Assembly (NCBI GenBank): GCA_028708575.1
Contig: JAQVYQ010000011.1
Coordinates: forward strand, 1 to 43,217
Direction of reading: 5' to 3'
Length of the DNA: 43,217 nucleotides
Source of the DNA: Tissierellia bacterium
Lineage (GTDB): Bacteria; Bacillota; Clostridia; Tissierellales; Tissierellaceae
The position numbers and the translations under genes are program-made. Under the pieces are notes generated by a model. The model was not told the origin of the DNA, did no database searches, and was given only the letters and a program-made list of their open reading frames with translations. Positions 1-7,652 of the stretch are shown in pieces. Each line of letters opens with the position of its first letter. Position 1 is the stretch's first letter.

Positions 1-13
1 TTTTAAAATAAAT

Positions 14-74
14 AAAAACCTTCTTTCATATAGATAATTAAACAATTATTGTTATGAGAAAGAAGGGTTTTTTT
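14..74 (+). terminator. Hairpin with T-run overlapping the ylbJ ribosome binding site
   Basis: Arms AAAAACCTTCTTTC (14-27) and GAAAGAAGGGTTTTT (58-72) pair with one bulged base around a loop of about 30 nt, and a run of T follows up to the ylbJ start codon. It looks like an intrinsic terminator for whatever lies upstream on the + strand. The AGAAGGG that serves ylbJ lies in the 3' arm. The opposite strand is also T-rich after the stem, so it may work in both directions. Confidence 0.5.
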
Positions 75-1262
75 ATGAGCAAAAATAAACATAGTATGAA
101 AAACATTTTTATGACATTTATTTTACTTGTAATTATGTATAAAATAGTTCGAAATCCAAACCAAAGTATAAATAGTGCTAGAGAAGGATTGAATCTATGG
201 TTTAATTTATTAATTCCTTCACTCTACCCTTTTATTTTTATCACTGACTTACTGGTTTCATTTGGTATAATAAACTCAATTACAAAATATTTCGACCCTT
301 TAATGGTATCTATATTTAATGTACCTGGAATTGGAGCTTTTCCATTCTCAATGAGTATTATGTCAGGTTATCCTATAGGAGCAAGGCTTACATCTAAATT
401 GAGGAAAGAAAGATATATTTCTAAAATAGATGCTGATAGATTAATTAGTTTTTCTTCAACTTCTGGTCCGTTATTCATACTAGGTACTGTATTAATTGGG
501 ATGATGGGTGGGCCAAATGTATCAGCACTAATGATAATTCCACATTATTTAGGTGCAATAACAGTAGGTGTAATTTTTAGATTTTATAAGAGGAAGGATA
601 GTTTAATATCAACTAATAATTATCAATATAATAATAGAAGCCATTTAGATAAGGAAGCTCTAGAGAATAAAAGTGTTGGTTCATTAATTTATAAGTCAAT
701 TAAAGATAGTATGGAATCAATAATTTCCATAGGGGGATTTGTTATAATATATTCAGTAATAATCGATATATTGCTTTCATTCCAATTATTCAATTCATTA
801 GTAGGAGTGATTTCACAATTAACTTCAATTGATGCTAATATTATAAAAGGTATCATAGCTGGAATAATAGAGATGACAAATGGATGTGAAATAATTTCAA
901 ATCTGAATATTGATCTAATAATTAAAGTAATTATTTTAAATCTAATAATTGGCTGGGGCGGATTTTCCATACATAGTCAGGCTTTGAGTTTTATTAGCTC
1001 TACTGATATAAGTCCAAAGATTTATTTAATATCAAAATTCTTACATGGAATATTTTCCGCTATTTATACGTATGTATTATATTTGCTATTTTATAAGAAT
1101 ATAACAATGAAAACATATATAAACTCTATGCCTACTTTTAATACATATACTTCAAATAATTTTGTGAAATTATTTATTATTTCTACATCAATTGTAATAG
1201 TGTCAACAATATGTTTATCATTGCTAAATGTTTTTATAAATGAATGTAGGAAAAGAGCTTAG
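75..1262 (+). CDS. ylbJ: Sporulation integral membrane protein YlbJ
   Basis: Polytopic membrane protein of the nucleoside-recognition (Gate) family. In B. subtilis, YlbJ is needed for heat-resistant spores and belongs to the mother-cell sigma-E programme. Many hydrophobic segments run the whole length. Two gate-like elements are visible: SGYPIGARLT near residue 100, followed by SSTSGPLF, and a second one, IIEMTNGCEI, near residue 275. The ORF track begins at 54, but the ATG at 75 is preferred because AGAAGGG lies about 8 nt before it and the first seven codons overlap that site; this gives 395 aa. The gene converges on the minus-strand rsmD-coaD group, its neighbours in B. subtilis too (ylbH-ylbI-ylbJ). 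It overlaps the opposing gene by 4 nt. The transported substrate, if any, is not known to me. Confidence 0.88.
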   Translation: MSKNKHSMKNIFMTFILLVIMYKIVRNPNQSINSAREGLNLWFNLLIPSLYPFIFITDLLVSFGIINSITKYFDPLMVSIFNVPGIGAFPFSMSIMSGYPIGARLTSKLRKERYISKIDADRLISFSSTSGPLFILGTVLIGMMGGPNVSALMIIPHYLGAITVGVIFRFYKRKDSLISTNNYQYNNRSHLDKEALENKSVGSLIYKSIKDSMESIISIGGFVIIYSVIIDILLSFQLFNSLVGVISQLTSIDANIIKGIIAGIIEMTNGCEIISNLNIDLIIKVIILNLIIGWGGFSIHSQALSFISSTDISPKIYLISKFLHGIFSAIYTYVLYLLFYKNITMKTYINSMPTFNTYTSNNFVKLFIISTSIVIVSTICLSLLNVFINECRKRA

Positions 1263-1283
1263 TTATTCCCTCTAAGCTCTTTT
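1251..1283. terminator. Bidirectional terminator between ylbJ and the coiled-coil gene
   Basis: A perfect 12-bp stem, AAAAGAGCTTAG (1251-1262) with CTAAGCTCTTTT (1272-1283), encloses a 9-nt loop. Four T residues end the stem on either strand. It contains the last codons and the stop codon of ylbJ, and on the other strand the last codons of the opposing gene, so it can end both convergent transcripts. Confidence 0.75.
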
Positions 1284-1705
1284 CTGTTATCATTCAATAA
1301 TTGAATTAATTCTTTTAAATCCTCTTGAGTGTCTAATAATAGGCTATCTGCGTACTCAAGAGCACCTAACCTAATTTCCTTAGCATTATTTTGTGCCTTA
1401 ACAACTATTTCTTCAGCTTTGTTATTAGCCATTTTAATTATTTCTTCTTCATTAATCATTTCTTTTAATTTTAAGTTTGCTTCATCCACAATAGTGTCTG
1501 CATCTTTTTGAGCTTCAGCAAGAATTCTTTGTCTTTCATCTTTAATCCATGTAGCTTGTTTTATTTCATCAGGTAGTTTAATTCGAATATCCTTAATTAT
1601 TTCAAGTAGTTCTTCTCTATCTACCATAACCTTACTACTAAAAGGCATACCTGAAGCCGCTTCTACAATATCCTCTATCTCATCGATTAGATTTAAAACA
1701 TCCAT
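1259..1705 (-). CDS. Coiled-coil protein of unknown function (ATP synthase subunit B/DivIVA-like helix)
   Basis: A 148-aa soluble, strongly charged protein. Residues 45-135 are almost entirely helical heptad-like sequence rich in Lys, Glu and Ala (for example AEAQKDADTIVDEAN), resembling the stalks of ATP synthase subunit B/E or DivIVA-type proteins. Similar proteins beside coaD in Clostridia are often named 'ATPase' without functional evidence. The first 25 residues (MDVLNLIDEIEDIVEAASG) form a short acidic helix and may be a separate interaction element. There is no membrane segment and no nucleotide-binding motif. It starts 2 nt after coaD with AAGGGGG as ribosome binding site, so it is the last gene of the recG-rsmD-coaD run. 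A scaffold or membrane-proximal role is possible but not shown. Confidence 0.7.
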   Translation of the reverse strand: MDVLNLIDEIEDIVEAASGMPFSSKVMVDREELLEIIKDIRIKLPDEIKQATWIKDERQRILAEAQKDADTIVDEANLKLKEMINEEEIIKMANNKAEEIVVKAQNNAKEIRLGALEYADSLLLDTQEDLKELIQLLNDNRKELRGNN

Positions 1706-1707
1706 TA

Positions 1708-2190
1708 TTAAAGACCCCCTTGGAATTTTTTTATTAAAGCCTCTTCAACAGCTTTAGGAACTAAACAAGAAACATCTCCACCAAAAACAGATAGTTCTCT
1801 TACAAGGCTTGAACTTAAATAAGAGTATCTCGTATTTGAGACCATGAATAAAGTTTCAAGTTCTGGATAGAGTTTGTTATTAGCTAATGCCATTTTCATT
1901 TCATTTTCAAAATCTGACACTGCTCTTAATCCTTTTACTATTATATTGATATCTTTCATTTTAGCATAATCTATCAATAATCCACTAAAAGAATCAATTT
2001 CTACATTATTAATATGTTTTGTAGTTTCTTTCAATAATTCTAGCCTTTTTTCTATTGGTAAAAAACCGTTTTTTGAATTGTTATTTAAAACAGCTACTGT
2101 TACTTTGTCAAATTTTTTTGCACATCTTTTTATTATATCAATATGTCCATTAGTTACAGGATCAAAACTACCAGGGTATATAACATTCAT
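1708..2190 (-). CDS. coaD: Pantetheine-phosphate adenylyltransferase CoaD
   Basis: Catalyses transfer of AMP from ATP to 4'-phosphopantetheine, giving dephospho-CoA, the penultimate step of coenzyme A synthesis in the cytoplasm. The N-terminus YPGSFDPVTNGH carries the nucleotidyltransferase T/HxGH signature (residues 13-16), and YSYLSSSLVRE in the C-terminal half matches the second family motif. At 160 aa it has the normal bacterial length. The start overlaps the rsmD stop by 4 nt (ATGA), so the two are translationally linked. The other CoA enzyme of the window, coaBC, is far away at about 21 kb. Confidence 0.97.
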   Translation of the reverse strand: MNVIYPGSFDPVTNGHIDIIKRCAKKFDKVTVAVLNNNSKNGFLPIEKRLELLKETTKHINNVEIDSFSGLLIDYAKMKDINIIVKGLRAVSDFENEMKMALANNKLYPELETLFMVSNTRYSYLSSSLVRELSVFGGDVSCLVPKAVEEALIKKFQGGL

Positions 2191-2750
2191 ATTTTATCTC
2201 CAATTCTGTAAAATGATAAAGATTTGCTTTTATATTTTCTCGTATCGTATTTTATTAAATTCTTAAATTTATTTTCTAAAACTAATTCATTTTCATGTTC
2301 GATAATAATTAAGCCTCTTGATTTTAAAAGAGTATTATCAATTATAGTTTCAAGAGTTTGAATTACAAGTGTATGTTCTTTAAATGGTGGATCAATATAT
2401 ATGTAATCAAATTTCAAATTCATTTCATTAATAATCCTTAAGGCAATTTTAGCATCCTTATTAATAATAACACTGCTATCTAATAGTTTAGTATGTAGTA
2501 AGTTTTCTTTAATAATTGAAATACTAGTAATAGATTTATCAATAAAATATGTTTTGTACGCACCCCTACTTAGAAACTCAACACCTATTTGTCCAGTTCC
2601 ACTAAACAAATCCAAAACAATAGCTTCATTGGATATAGGGCTTATTATATTAAATAATGATTCTTTAATCTTATCTTCAGTTGGTCTAATGCCTTTACCC
2701 TTTGGAGATTTTAGATTATGACCTTTTCTTATGCCTGATATAACTCTCAC
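2187..2750 (-). CDS. rsmD: 16S rRNA (guanine966-N2)-methyltransferase RsmD
   Basis: SAM-dependent methyltransferase that modifies G966 of 16S rRNA in assembled 30S particles. The family N-terminus MRVISGIRKGHNLKSPKG is followed by RPTEDKIKESLFNI, then the SAM-binding motif LDLFSGTGQIGVE (about residues 46-58) and the catalytic YIDPPF (about 117-122), the NPPY-type motif of base-amino methylases. At 187 aa it is full length. It lies between recG and coaD; the rsmD-coaD pair is very widely conserved. Confidence 0.95.
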   Translation of the reverse strand: MRVISGIRKGHNLKSPKGKGIRPTEDKIKESLFNIISPISNEAIVLDLFSGTGQIGVEFLSRGAYKTYFIDKSITSISIIKENLLHTKLLDSSVIINKDAKIALRIINEMNLKFDYIYIDPPFKEHTLVIQTLETIIDNTLLKSRGLIIIEHENELVLENKFKNLIKYDTRKYKSKSLSFYRIGDKI

Positions 2751-2807
2751 TATGTTCTTCCTTTCCTAGATGTAGATATTTTATCATATTTTGCGTAAAT
2801 ATTATAC

Positions 2808-4865
2808 TTAATAATCCAATAAATCTAGATTTTTGTCAAACATTTCATTTATTTTAGATATCAAGCCTTTATTATCTTCATTATTAAGATTGGGGTCATT
2901 ATTCAAAATATGATGTGCATCTGTTTGAGCAACCTTTAAAATATCCATATCTGTAAACAAATTGGCTACTTTTAATTGTGGTAACCCATGTTGCTTGGTT
3001 CCAAAAAATTCACCTGGACCCCTTAACTCTAAATCTTTTTCAGATATAAAAAATCCATCTGACGAAGATTGTAAAATCCTCATTCTCTCTCTAGAAATTG
3101 AATTCATATTTTCATTAATTAAAATACAATATGATTGATACTCTCCTCTACCTACTCTTCCTCGTAATTGATGTAATTGTGCCAAACCAAATCGTTCAGC
3201 ATTAAATACTACCATAAGATTTGCATTAGCTACATTAACTCCAACTTCAATTACAGTTGTAGACACTAAGACTTGAATATCATTTTTATTAAAACGCTCC
3301 ATTATTTCGTCTTTTTCTTTTTGAGCCATCTTACCATGTAATAAACCAATATTCAATTTAACTAATCTTTCATCACGTAGATATTGAAAGAGTTCTTTAG
3401 CAGAGTTTAAATCCATAGATTCAGATTCTTCTATTAATGGGCATACTATATAGGCTTGTCTACCAAAAGATACTTGCTTTTCAATGAACTTATATATTCT
3501 TTCCTTCATGTTTTTGTCAACTGCATAAGTTTCAATCTCTCTTCTACCTGGTGGCAGTTCATCTATAATAGAAATGTCTAAGTCTCCATAGAGTATTAAG
3601 GCTAAAGTTCTAGGTATAGGCGTTGCAGTCATAACAATGATATCTGGATTTTCTCCTTTCTGGCTTAAGGAAGTTCTTTGCTTAACCCCAAACCTATGTT
3701 GCTCGTCTGTAATAGTAAGACCTAATCTATTGAATTCAACATTATCTTGTATTAAGGCATGAGTCCCAACTAAGATGTCGATTTTACCTGCCTTTAAATC
3801 TGATTGAATTTCTACCTTTTTCTTTTTACTCAAACTTCCCACTAATAATTCACATCTAATATCATATTTATCTAGTAAACTAGTTAAAGATTCATAATGC
3901 TGCATAGCTAAAATCTCTGTAGGAGCCATCATTGCTGCCTGATATCCGCTTACAACGGATTTGAACATTGAAACAATTCCAACAATTGTTTTTCCAGATC
4001 CTACGTCGCCTTGTATGAGTCTATTCATTTGCTTGTTGTTTTCCATATCTGTGAAAATTTCTTCTAAAACTATTAACTGAGCCTTTGTCAATTTAAATGG
4101 TAAATTTTTTATAAAATCCGAAACTTCCTTTTTATACGGAAATTTAATACCATTGTTATTATTAATTGTTTTGTTTTTTATGATACTTAAACCTAATTGT
4201 AAATTGAGTAGTTCTTCATATGCTAATCTATTTCTTGCTTTTTTCATATAATCTATTGACTTAGGGAAATGAATATTCATTAGTGCTTCTTGAATGCTCA
4301 TTAAATTGTGCTTATTTATTAAATACTTTGGAAGTAGGTCAGGGATAAATGTTAAGTATTCTTTCAATAGATTGTTAACTAATTTTAATATATCATTACT
4401 TGTTAATCCTTCTGTCAATGAATATATTGGGACAATTAGGCCTACTTTTTGGGATTGCCCTGGTTTTTCAAAAACTGGATTCATAATCTGATTTTCTATT
4501 CCATTTTTATTGAATTTACCATTTACAATATATATATCCCCTATTTTAAATCTATCTTTTAAGTAATCTTGATTAAAATATACTAGATTTCCATATCCAC
4601 TGGAATCTCTAAATGGAATTTTTAGGATGGACAAATTTTTACGTGGTCTATTTAATATATATTGTCCTATGATTTCAACTTTTAAAGTTATCTTTTCATC
4701 TCTTACTCCATCTCTTAAGCTTTTAAAAATTGATCTATCTTCATAATCTCGAGGTATGAAATATAAAAGCTCTTCAACAGTTTCAATATGTAATCGTTTA
4801 AATCTTGACGCTTTTTTAGGCCCTACTCCCTTTAAATACTGTATATTCTTATTTAAAATATCCAT
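2808..4865 (-). CDS. recG: ATP-dependent DNA helicase RecG
   Basis: Branch-migration helicase that remodels stalled replication forks and recombination junctions. From the N-terminus there is a helix-hairpin region (LKGVGPKKA), the OB-fold wedge domain that grips the junction, then two RecA-like helicase domains: GDVGSGKT (Walker A, about residue 286), DEQH box (about 385), TATPIPRT (motif III), and QLRGRVGRG (motif VI, about 563). The TRG motif region near the C-terminus is present (LELRGPGEFFGTKQHG). The track's start adds eight residues; the ATG at 4865 is preferred because AGGAGG lies 5 nt before it, giving 685 aa. It follows the fakA terminator, so it probably has its own weak promoter (TTGCCA near 4895 is a candidate) or depends on read-through. 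Confidence 0.96.
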   Translation of the reverse strand: MDILNKNIQYLKGVGPKKASRFKRLHIETVEELLYFIPRDYEDRSIFKSLRDGVRDEKITLKVEIIGQYILNRPRKNLSILKIPFRDSSGYGNLVYFNQDYLKDRFKIGDIYIVNGKFNKNGIENQIMNPVFEKPGQSQKVGLIVPIYSLTEGLTSNDILKLVNNLLKEYLTFIPDLLPKYLINKHNLMSIQEALMNIHFPKSIDYMKKARNRLAYEELLNLQLGLSIIKNKTINNNNGIKFPYKKEVSDFIKNLPFKLTKAQLIVLEEIFTDMENNKQMNRLIQGDVGSGKTIVGIVSMFKSVVSGYQAAMMAPTEILAMQHYESLTSLLDKYDIRCELLVGSLSKKKKVEIQSDLKAGKIDILVGTHALIQDNVEFNRLGLTITDEQHRFGVKQRTSLSQKGENPDIIVMTATPIPRTLALILYGDLDISIIDELPPGRREIETYAVDKNMKERIYKFIEKQVSFGRQAYIVCPLIEESESMDLNSAKELFQYLRDERLVKLNIGLLHGKMAQKEKDEIMERFNKNDIQVLVSTTVIEVGVNVANANLMVVFNAERFGLAQLHQLRGRVGRGEYQSYCILINENMNSISRERMRILQSSSDGFFISEKDLELRGPGEFFGTKQHGLPQLKVANLFTDMDILKVAQTDAHHILNNDPNLNNEDNKGLISKINEMFDKNLDLLDY

Positions 4866-4907
4866 AGCTCCTCCTAAATGTAGAAACAATTAAAATTGGC
4901 AAAGGCC

Positions 4908-4941
4908 ACATGATAAAAATAAAACCCTACATTTTGTAGGG
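4908..4941 (-). terminator. Intrinsic terminator after the fakA-like gene
   Basis: Seven-bp stem CCCTACA/TGTAGGG with a 3-nt loop (4925-4941) starts directly after the stop codon of the fakA-like gene. On the minus strand it is followed by TTTTATTTTT. It separates asp23-fakA from recG. Confidence 0.75.
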
Positions 4942-6603
4942 CTATTCTATAGAAAATATATAATAGTACAATGGCTGACCACCAAAAATAACTTCAATAT
5001 CAATATCTTCGTATTTAGCTCCTAAGATGGTTGCTAAATTACTTGCCTTTATTTCATCTACATCATTACCGTAAAATATTGTTATTATTGAAATATCATC
5101 GTCTACAAGTTTTTCTACCAGATTTATAGATACTTCATTAATATCTTTTCCTGAAGATAATATTTCCTTATCTGATAATCCTATAATGTCATCTTTAACG
5201 ATTTTTGTATTATTATATTCTGTATCTCTAACGGCATAAGTTACTTGAGCAGATTTAACAGTATTTATATTATTAGTCATAACTTCAACATTCTCATTTA
5301 ATGTAGCTTCTTCATTAAATGCTAATAGTGCAGATATACCTTGAGCAATATTTTTAGTAGGTATGATTGTAATATTTCTATTACTCAATTCTTTTGTTTG
5401 TTCAGCTGCTAGTATAATATTGCTATTATTAGGTAATATTATAACATTTTTACCGTGGGTAGTATCTATAGCTTTTAGTAAATCTTCAGTACTAGGATTC
5501 ATAGTTTGACCGCCGGATACAATTGCATCAACATTTAAATCATTAAGGATTTTATTAATACCTTCACCAATAGAAACAGATATAAAAGAATAATCTTTGT
5601 TGATTTCAATATCTTCAGTTTTTATCTTTGAATTTTTTAATTGTTTTAATTCATTTTTTAGAAGGATTTCTTCATGTTGATACTTCATATTTTCTATCTT
5701 TATATCTTTTAAACTACCTAGCTTAAGAGCCTTTTCTAAAGCATTTCCTGGATTATTAGTATGAATATGAACTTTAATAATGCCTTCTCCACCTACTGCC
5801 AATAAAGAATCCCCTAATTCTGATAATTCTTTTCGAAATGTCTCTAAATTATTGTAGTTTGTATTTATCATGAATTCAGTACAATAAGCAAATTCAATAT
5901 CGTCAGTATTAGAATGTTCTATTTGATTATCAGGTTCTTTGACTTTTGTTTCATCATATGATAATTCAATATCTTTATATTCATCTTTACCTATGATTCC
6001 ATTATAAAATCCTTTATATAAGTACATTAATCCCTTGCCACCTGAGTCTACAACACCTGCTTGTTTTAAAACAGGTAGCATCTCTGGAGTACGTTCTAAA
6101 ACTTCGTCGCCGTGTTGAATTACTCTTTCTAAAAACTTAGCTACATCTTTTTCTTCCTTACTAATTTTAAGAGCAAATTCTCCACATTCTCTAGCAACAG
6201 TTAGTATTGTCCCTTCTGTTGGCTTCATAACAGCTTTGTATGCAGTATCTGAAGCTTGTTTAATTCCTTCAGCAAATGTTTTTGTATCTATTAAAGTATG
6301 TCCTTTTAATCCATTTGCAAATCCTCTAAATAGCTGTGATAATATAACCCCAGAGTTACCTCTGGCTCCCATTAAAGATCCTTGACTTGTAGCTATAGCT
6401 ATTCTATAAGCATCATTTTCTGTTACCTCTAATCCCTTATTAACTGCTGATTTAACAGTTAAACACATATTAGTGCCCGTATCTCCATCAGGAACAGGGA
6501 AAACATTTAGGGAGTTTACCTCCTCTTTATTAATCTCTAGGAGTTTTGCAGCACTATTTAGTGCCTTTTTAAACAATACTCCATCAATATTCTCTAAATT
6601 CAA
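4942..6603 (-). CDS. fakA: DAK/DegV-type kinase, FakA/YloV family
   Basis: Two-part protein of the YloV/FakA family. The N-terminal DhaL-type kinase domain (about 1-200) carries NVFPVPDGDTGTNM (33-46), whose aspartates hold Mg-ATP, and GARGNSGVILSQLFRG. The C-terminal half is the DegV-like/middle domain that in characterised systems contacts FakB, the fatty-acid-carrying subunit. FakA phosphorylates FakB-bound exogenous fatty acid to acyl-phosphate, which feeds PlsY/PlsX; plsY is also in this window, but no fakB is. At 553 aa it has normal length. It follows the Asp23-like gene by 18 nt, with AAGGAGGT before the start, the same pairing as yloU-yloV in B. subtilis. The family is certain; fatty acid as substrate is inferred. 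Confidence 0.88.
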   Translation of the reverse strand: MNLENIDGVLFKKALNSAAKLLEINKEEVNSLNVFPVPDGDTGTNMCLTVKSAVNKGLEVTENDAYRIAIATSQGSLMGARGNSGVILSQLFRGFANGLKGHTLIDTKTFAEGIKQASDTAYKAVMKPTEGTILTVARECGEFALKISKEEKDVAKFLERVIQHGDEVLERTPEMLPVLKQAGVVDSGGKGLMYLYKGFYNGIIGKDEYKDIELSYDETKVKEPDNQIEHSNTDDIEFAYCTEFMINTNYNNLETFRKELSELGDSLLAVGGEGIIKVHIHTNNPGNALEKALKLGSLKDIKIENMKYQHEEILLKNELKQLKNSKIKTEDIEINKDYSFISVSIGEGINKILNDLNVDAIVSGGQTMNPSTEDLLKAIDTTHGKNVIILPNNSNIILAAEQTKELSNRNITIIPTKNIAQGISALLAFNEEATLNENVEVMTNNINTVKSAQVTYAVRDTEYNNTKIVKDDIIGLSDKEILSSGKDINEVSINLVEKLVDDDISIITIFYGNDVDEIKASNLATILGAKYEDIDIEVIFGGQPLYYYIFSIE

Positions 6604-6621
6604 GTGTAGTACCTCCTTAAA

Positions 6622-6978
6622 TTACTTTCCTACTCTTATTCCTTGGACAATTACATTAATATGTCCTACTTTAATTTCAGTAAATTTTTCCACATTAAAT
6701 TTGACTTTTTCTATAATGTTTTCAGAAACAACGGATATCTTTACTCCATATTCTAATATAACATGTAAATTAATATTTAATAAACCATCCTTTATAAAAA
6801 CTTTGATTCCTTTTTCAAGATAATCTGTCTTTAATAGTACATACAAGCCATCAGTTACGTTTTTAGATGCCATTCCTACTATGCCATAACTTTCCATAGC
6901 AGAAATGCCAGCGATTCTTGCGATTACATTTTCATCTATACTGATGACGCCTAATTCAGAATTAATTTTAGCTGGCAT
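6622..6978 (-). CDS. Asp23/Gls24 family envelope stress response protein (YloU-like)
   Basis: A 118-aa protein of the Asp23/Gls24 (DUF322) family, seen in the opening INSELGVISIDENVIARIAGISAMESYGIVGMAS and the later VNVxVQGIRVGK-type ending (HINVIVQGIRVGK). In Staphylococcus, Asp23 lines the membrane and responds to cell-wall stress; the single small YloU-type copy upstream of fakA is common in Bacillota and its role is not established. It has no membrane segment of its own. AAGGAGGAG is an excellent ribosome binding site. It is the first gene of a two-gene unit with the fakA-like kinase. Confidence 0.85.
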   Translation of the reverse strand: MPAKINSELGVISIDENVIARIAGISAMESYGIVGMASKNVTDGLYVLLKTDYLEKGIKVFIKDGLLNINLHVILEYGVKISVVSENIIEKVKFNVEKFTEIKVGHINVIVQGIRVGK

Positions 6979-7015
6979 ATATTTTCTCCTCCTTGCATTT
7001 TATACCATTATAAGT

Positions 7016-7044
7016 ATTTTACAATATAAATTTTAAATCTTCAA
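7016..7044 (-). promoter_or_regulatory. Candidate sigma-A promoter of asp23-fakA
   Basis: On the minus strand TTGAAG (7039-7044) is followed after 17 nt by TAAAAT (7016-7021), about 40 nt before the Asp23-like start codon. The match is moderate. A second -10-like TATAAT lies just downstream, so the exact start site is uncertain. Confidence 0.4.
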
Positions 7045-7084
7045 CCTAAAACAATGATATTCTTAGCTATATAATACATTATAG

Positions 7085-7114
7085 TTGCAATTTTGTACAT
7101 AATTATGTTAAAAT
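7085..7114 (+). promoter_or_regulatory. Candidate promoter of rpmB
   Basis: TTGCAA (7085-7090), an 18-nt spacer ending in TGT, then TAAAAT (7109-7114), i.e. an extended -10. It would give a leader of about 60 nt. A small stem, TTATAC/GTATAA (7150-7168), sits directly before the AAGGAGGTG ribosome binding site. Confidence 0.45.
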
Positions 7115-7180
7115 AGATTGTGCGTTTCAATTGGAATAATACTTAATGTTTATACAACGAAAGTATAAGGAGGTGTTTTT

Positions 7181-7372
7181 ATGTCAAAGGTATGTGAAAT
7201 TTGTGGAAAAGGAAAAGTATTTGGAAACAAAGTTACTTTCTCAAATAAAAAGATTTCAAGAAGTTGGGCACCAAATATTAGAAAAGTTAGGGCAGTAGTA
7301 AATGGATCAGTAAAAAGGGTTAATGTTTGCACAAGATGCTTAAGATCTGGTTATGTTGAAAGAGCTCTGTAG
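7181..7372 (+). CDS. rpmB: Large ribosomal subunit protein bL28
   Basis: A 63-aa, basic ribosomal protein of the 50S subunit. MSKVCEICGKG at the start and CTRCLRSG near the end give the two CxxC pairs of the zinc-binding (C+) form of L28; SRSWAPNIRKVRA is the typical central motif. AAGGAGGTG precedes the ATG with ideal spacing. It is transcribed alone, divergent from asp23-fakA, from a candidate promoter about 70 nt upstream and ends at a strong terminator. The two cysteine pairs mark this as the zinc-containing paralogue type; a zinc-free copy, if any, would be elsewhere. Confidence 0.97.
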   Translation: MSKVCEICGKGKVFGNKVTFSNKKISRSWAPNIRKVRAVVNGSVKRVNVCTRCLRSGYVERAL

Positions 7373-7392
7373 TACCATTGTATTAAGAATTT

Positions 7393-7436
7393 AAATAAGG
7401 CTTCCATTTTTCCCAAATGGCAAGCCTTATTTTATT
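7393..7436. terminator. Bidirectional terminator between rpmB and the 56-aa ORF
   Basis: Ten-bp outer stem AATAAGGCTT (7394-7403) with AAGCCTTATT (7422-7431), extended by CCATTT/AAATGG around a short loop. T-rich sequence follows on the + strand, and TTTAAATT on the minus strand. It serves rpmB, and its right arm contains the stop codon of the minus-strand small ORF. Confidence 0.8.
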
Positions 7437-7597
7437 TTAATCAATAAAAAACCCATAATGATTAATATTATTCCTATTATAGCTAAGATAAATCTATATG
7501 GAGTAACACTGATCAATATAATAAATCCTATTATTCCAAGAGCTATTCCTATTATGTTTTTATATTTTGATCGAAACTTATTAAAGTTCTTTCTCAT
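7427..7597 (-). CDS. Small membrane protein, 56 aa, unknown function
   Basis: This ORF is too short for the supplied track. It encodes a basic start, MRKNFNKFRSKYKN, followed by two hydrophobic segments (about residues 15-31 and 35-53) joined by a VTPYR turn, ending LLIKIK, so a two-helix hairpin with both ends probably cytoplasmic. AAGGAAGTG lies about 5 nt before the ATG. It sits 55 nt downstream of thiN and is probably part of the thiT-thiN transcript. In B. subtilis the position between thiN and rpmB is held by spoVM, but this protein does not resemble SpoVM in sequence or size. Its ribosome binding site lies inside an inverted repeat. I do not recognise the family. Confidence 0.65.
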   Translation of the reverse strand: MRKNFNKFRSKYKNIIGIALGIIGFIILISVTPYRFILAIIGIILIIMGFLLIKIK

Positions 7598-7602
7598 AAT
7601 AA

Positions 7603-7635
7603 CACTTCCTTTGTAATATTTTATTCAAGGAAGTG
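7603..7635 (-). promoter_or_regulatory. Hairpin sequestering the ribosome binding site of the 56-aa ORF
   Basis: On the minus strand CACTTCCTTG (7626-7635) pairs with CAAAGGAAGTG (7603-7613) with one bulged A, leaving a 12-nt AT-rich loop. The 3' arm is the ribosome binding site AAGGAAGTG of the small ORF. There is no T-run after it, so translational control is likelier than termination. Confidence 0.5.
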
Positions 7636-7652
7636 AAAAAGGTTACACTAAT

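Noticed and set aside
6473-6823. 116-aa + strand ORF across asp23 and fakA
   Set aside because: It is antisense to two well-identified genes, with no ribosome binding site and no recognisable domain.
7427-7597. SpoVM itself at this locus
   Set aside because: The peptide is more than twice the SpoVM length, has two membrane helices, and lacks the short amphipathic helix pattern; only the position agrees.
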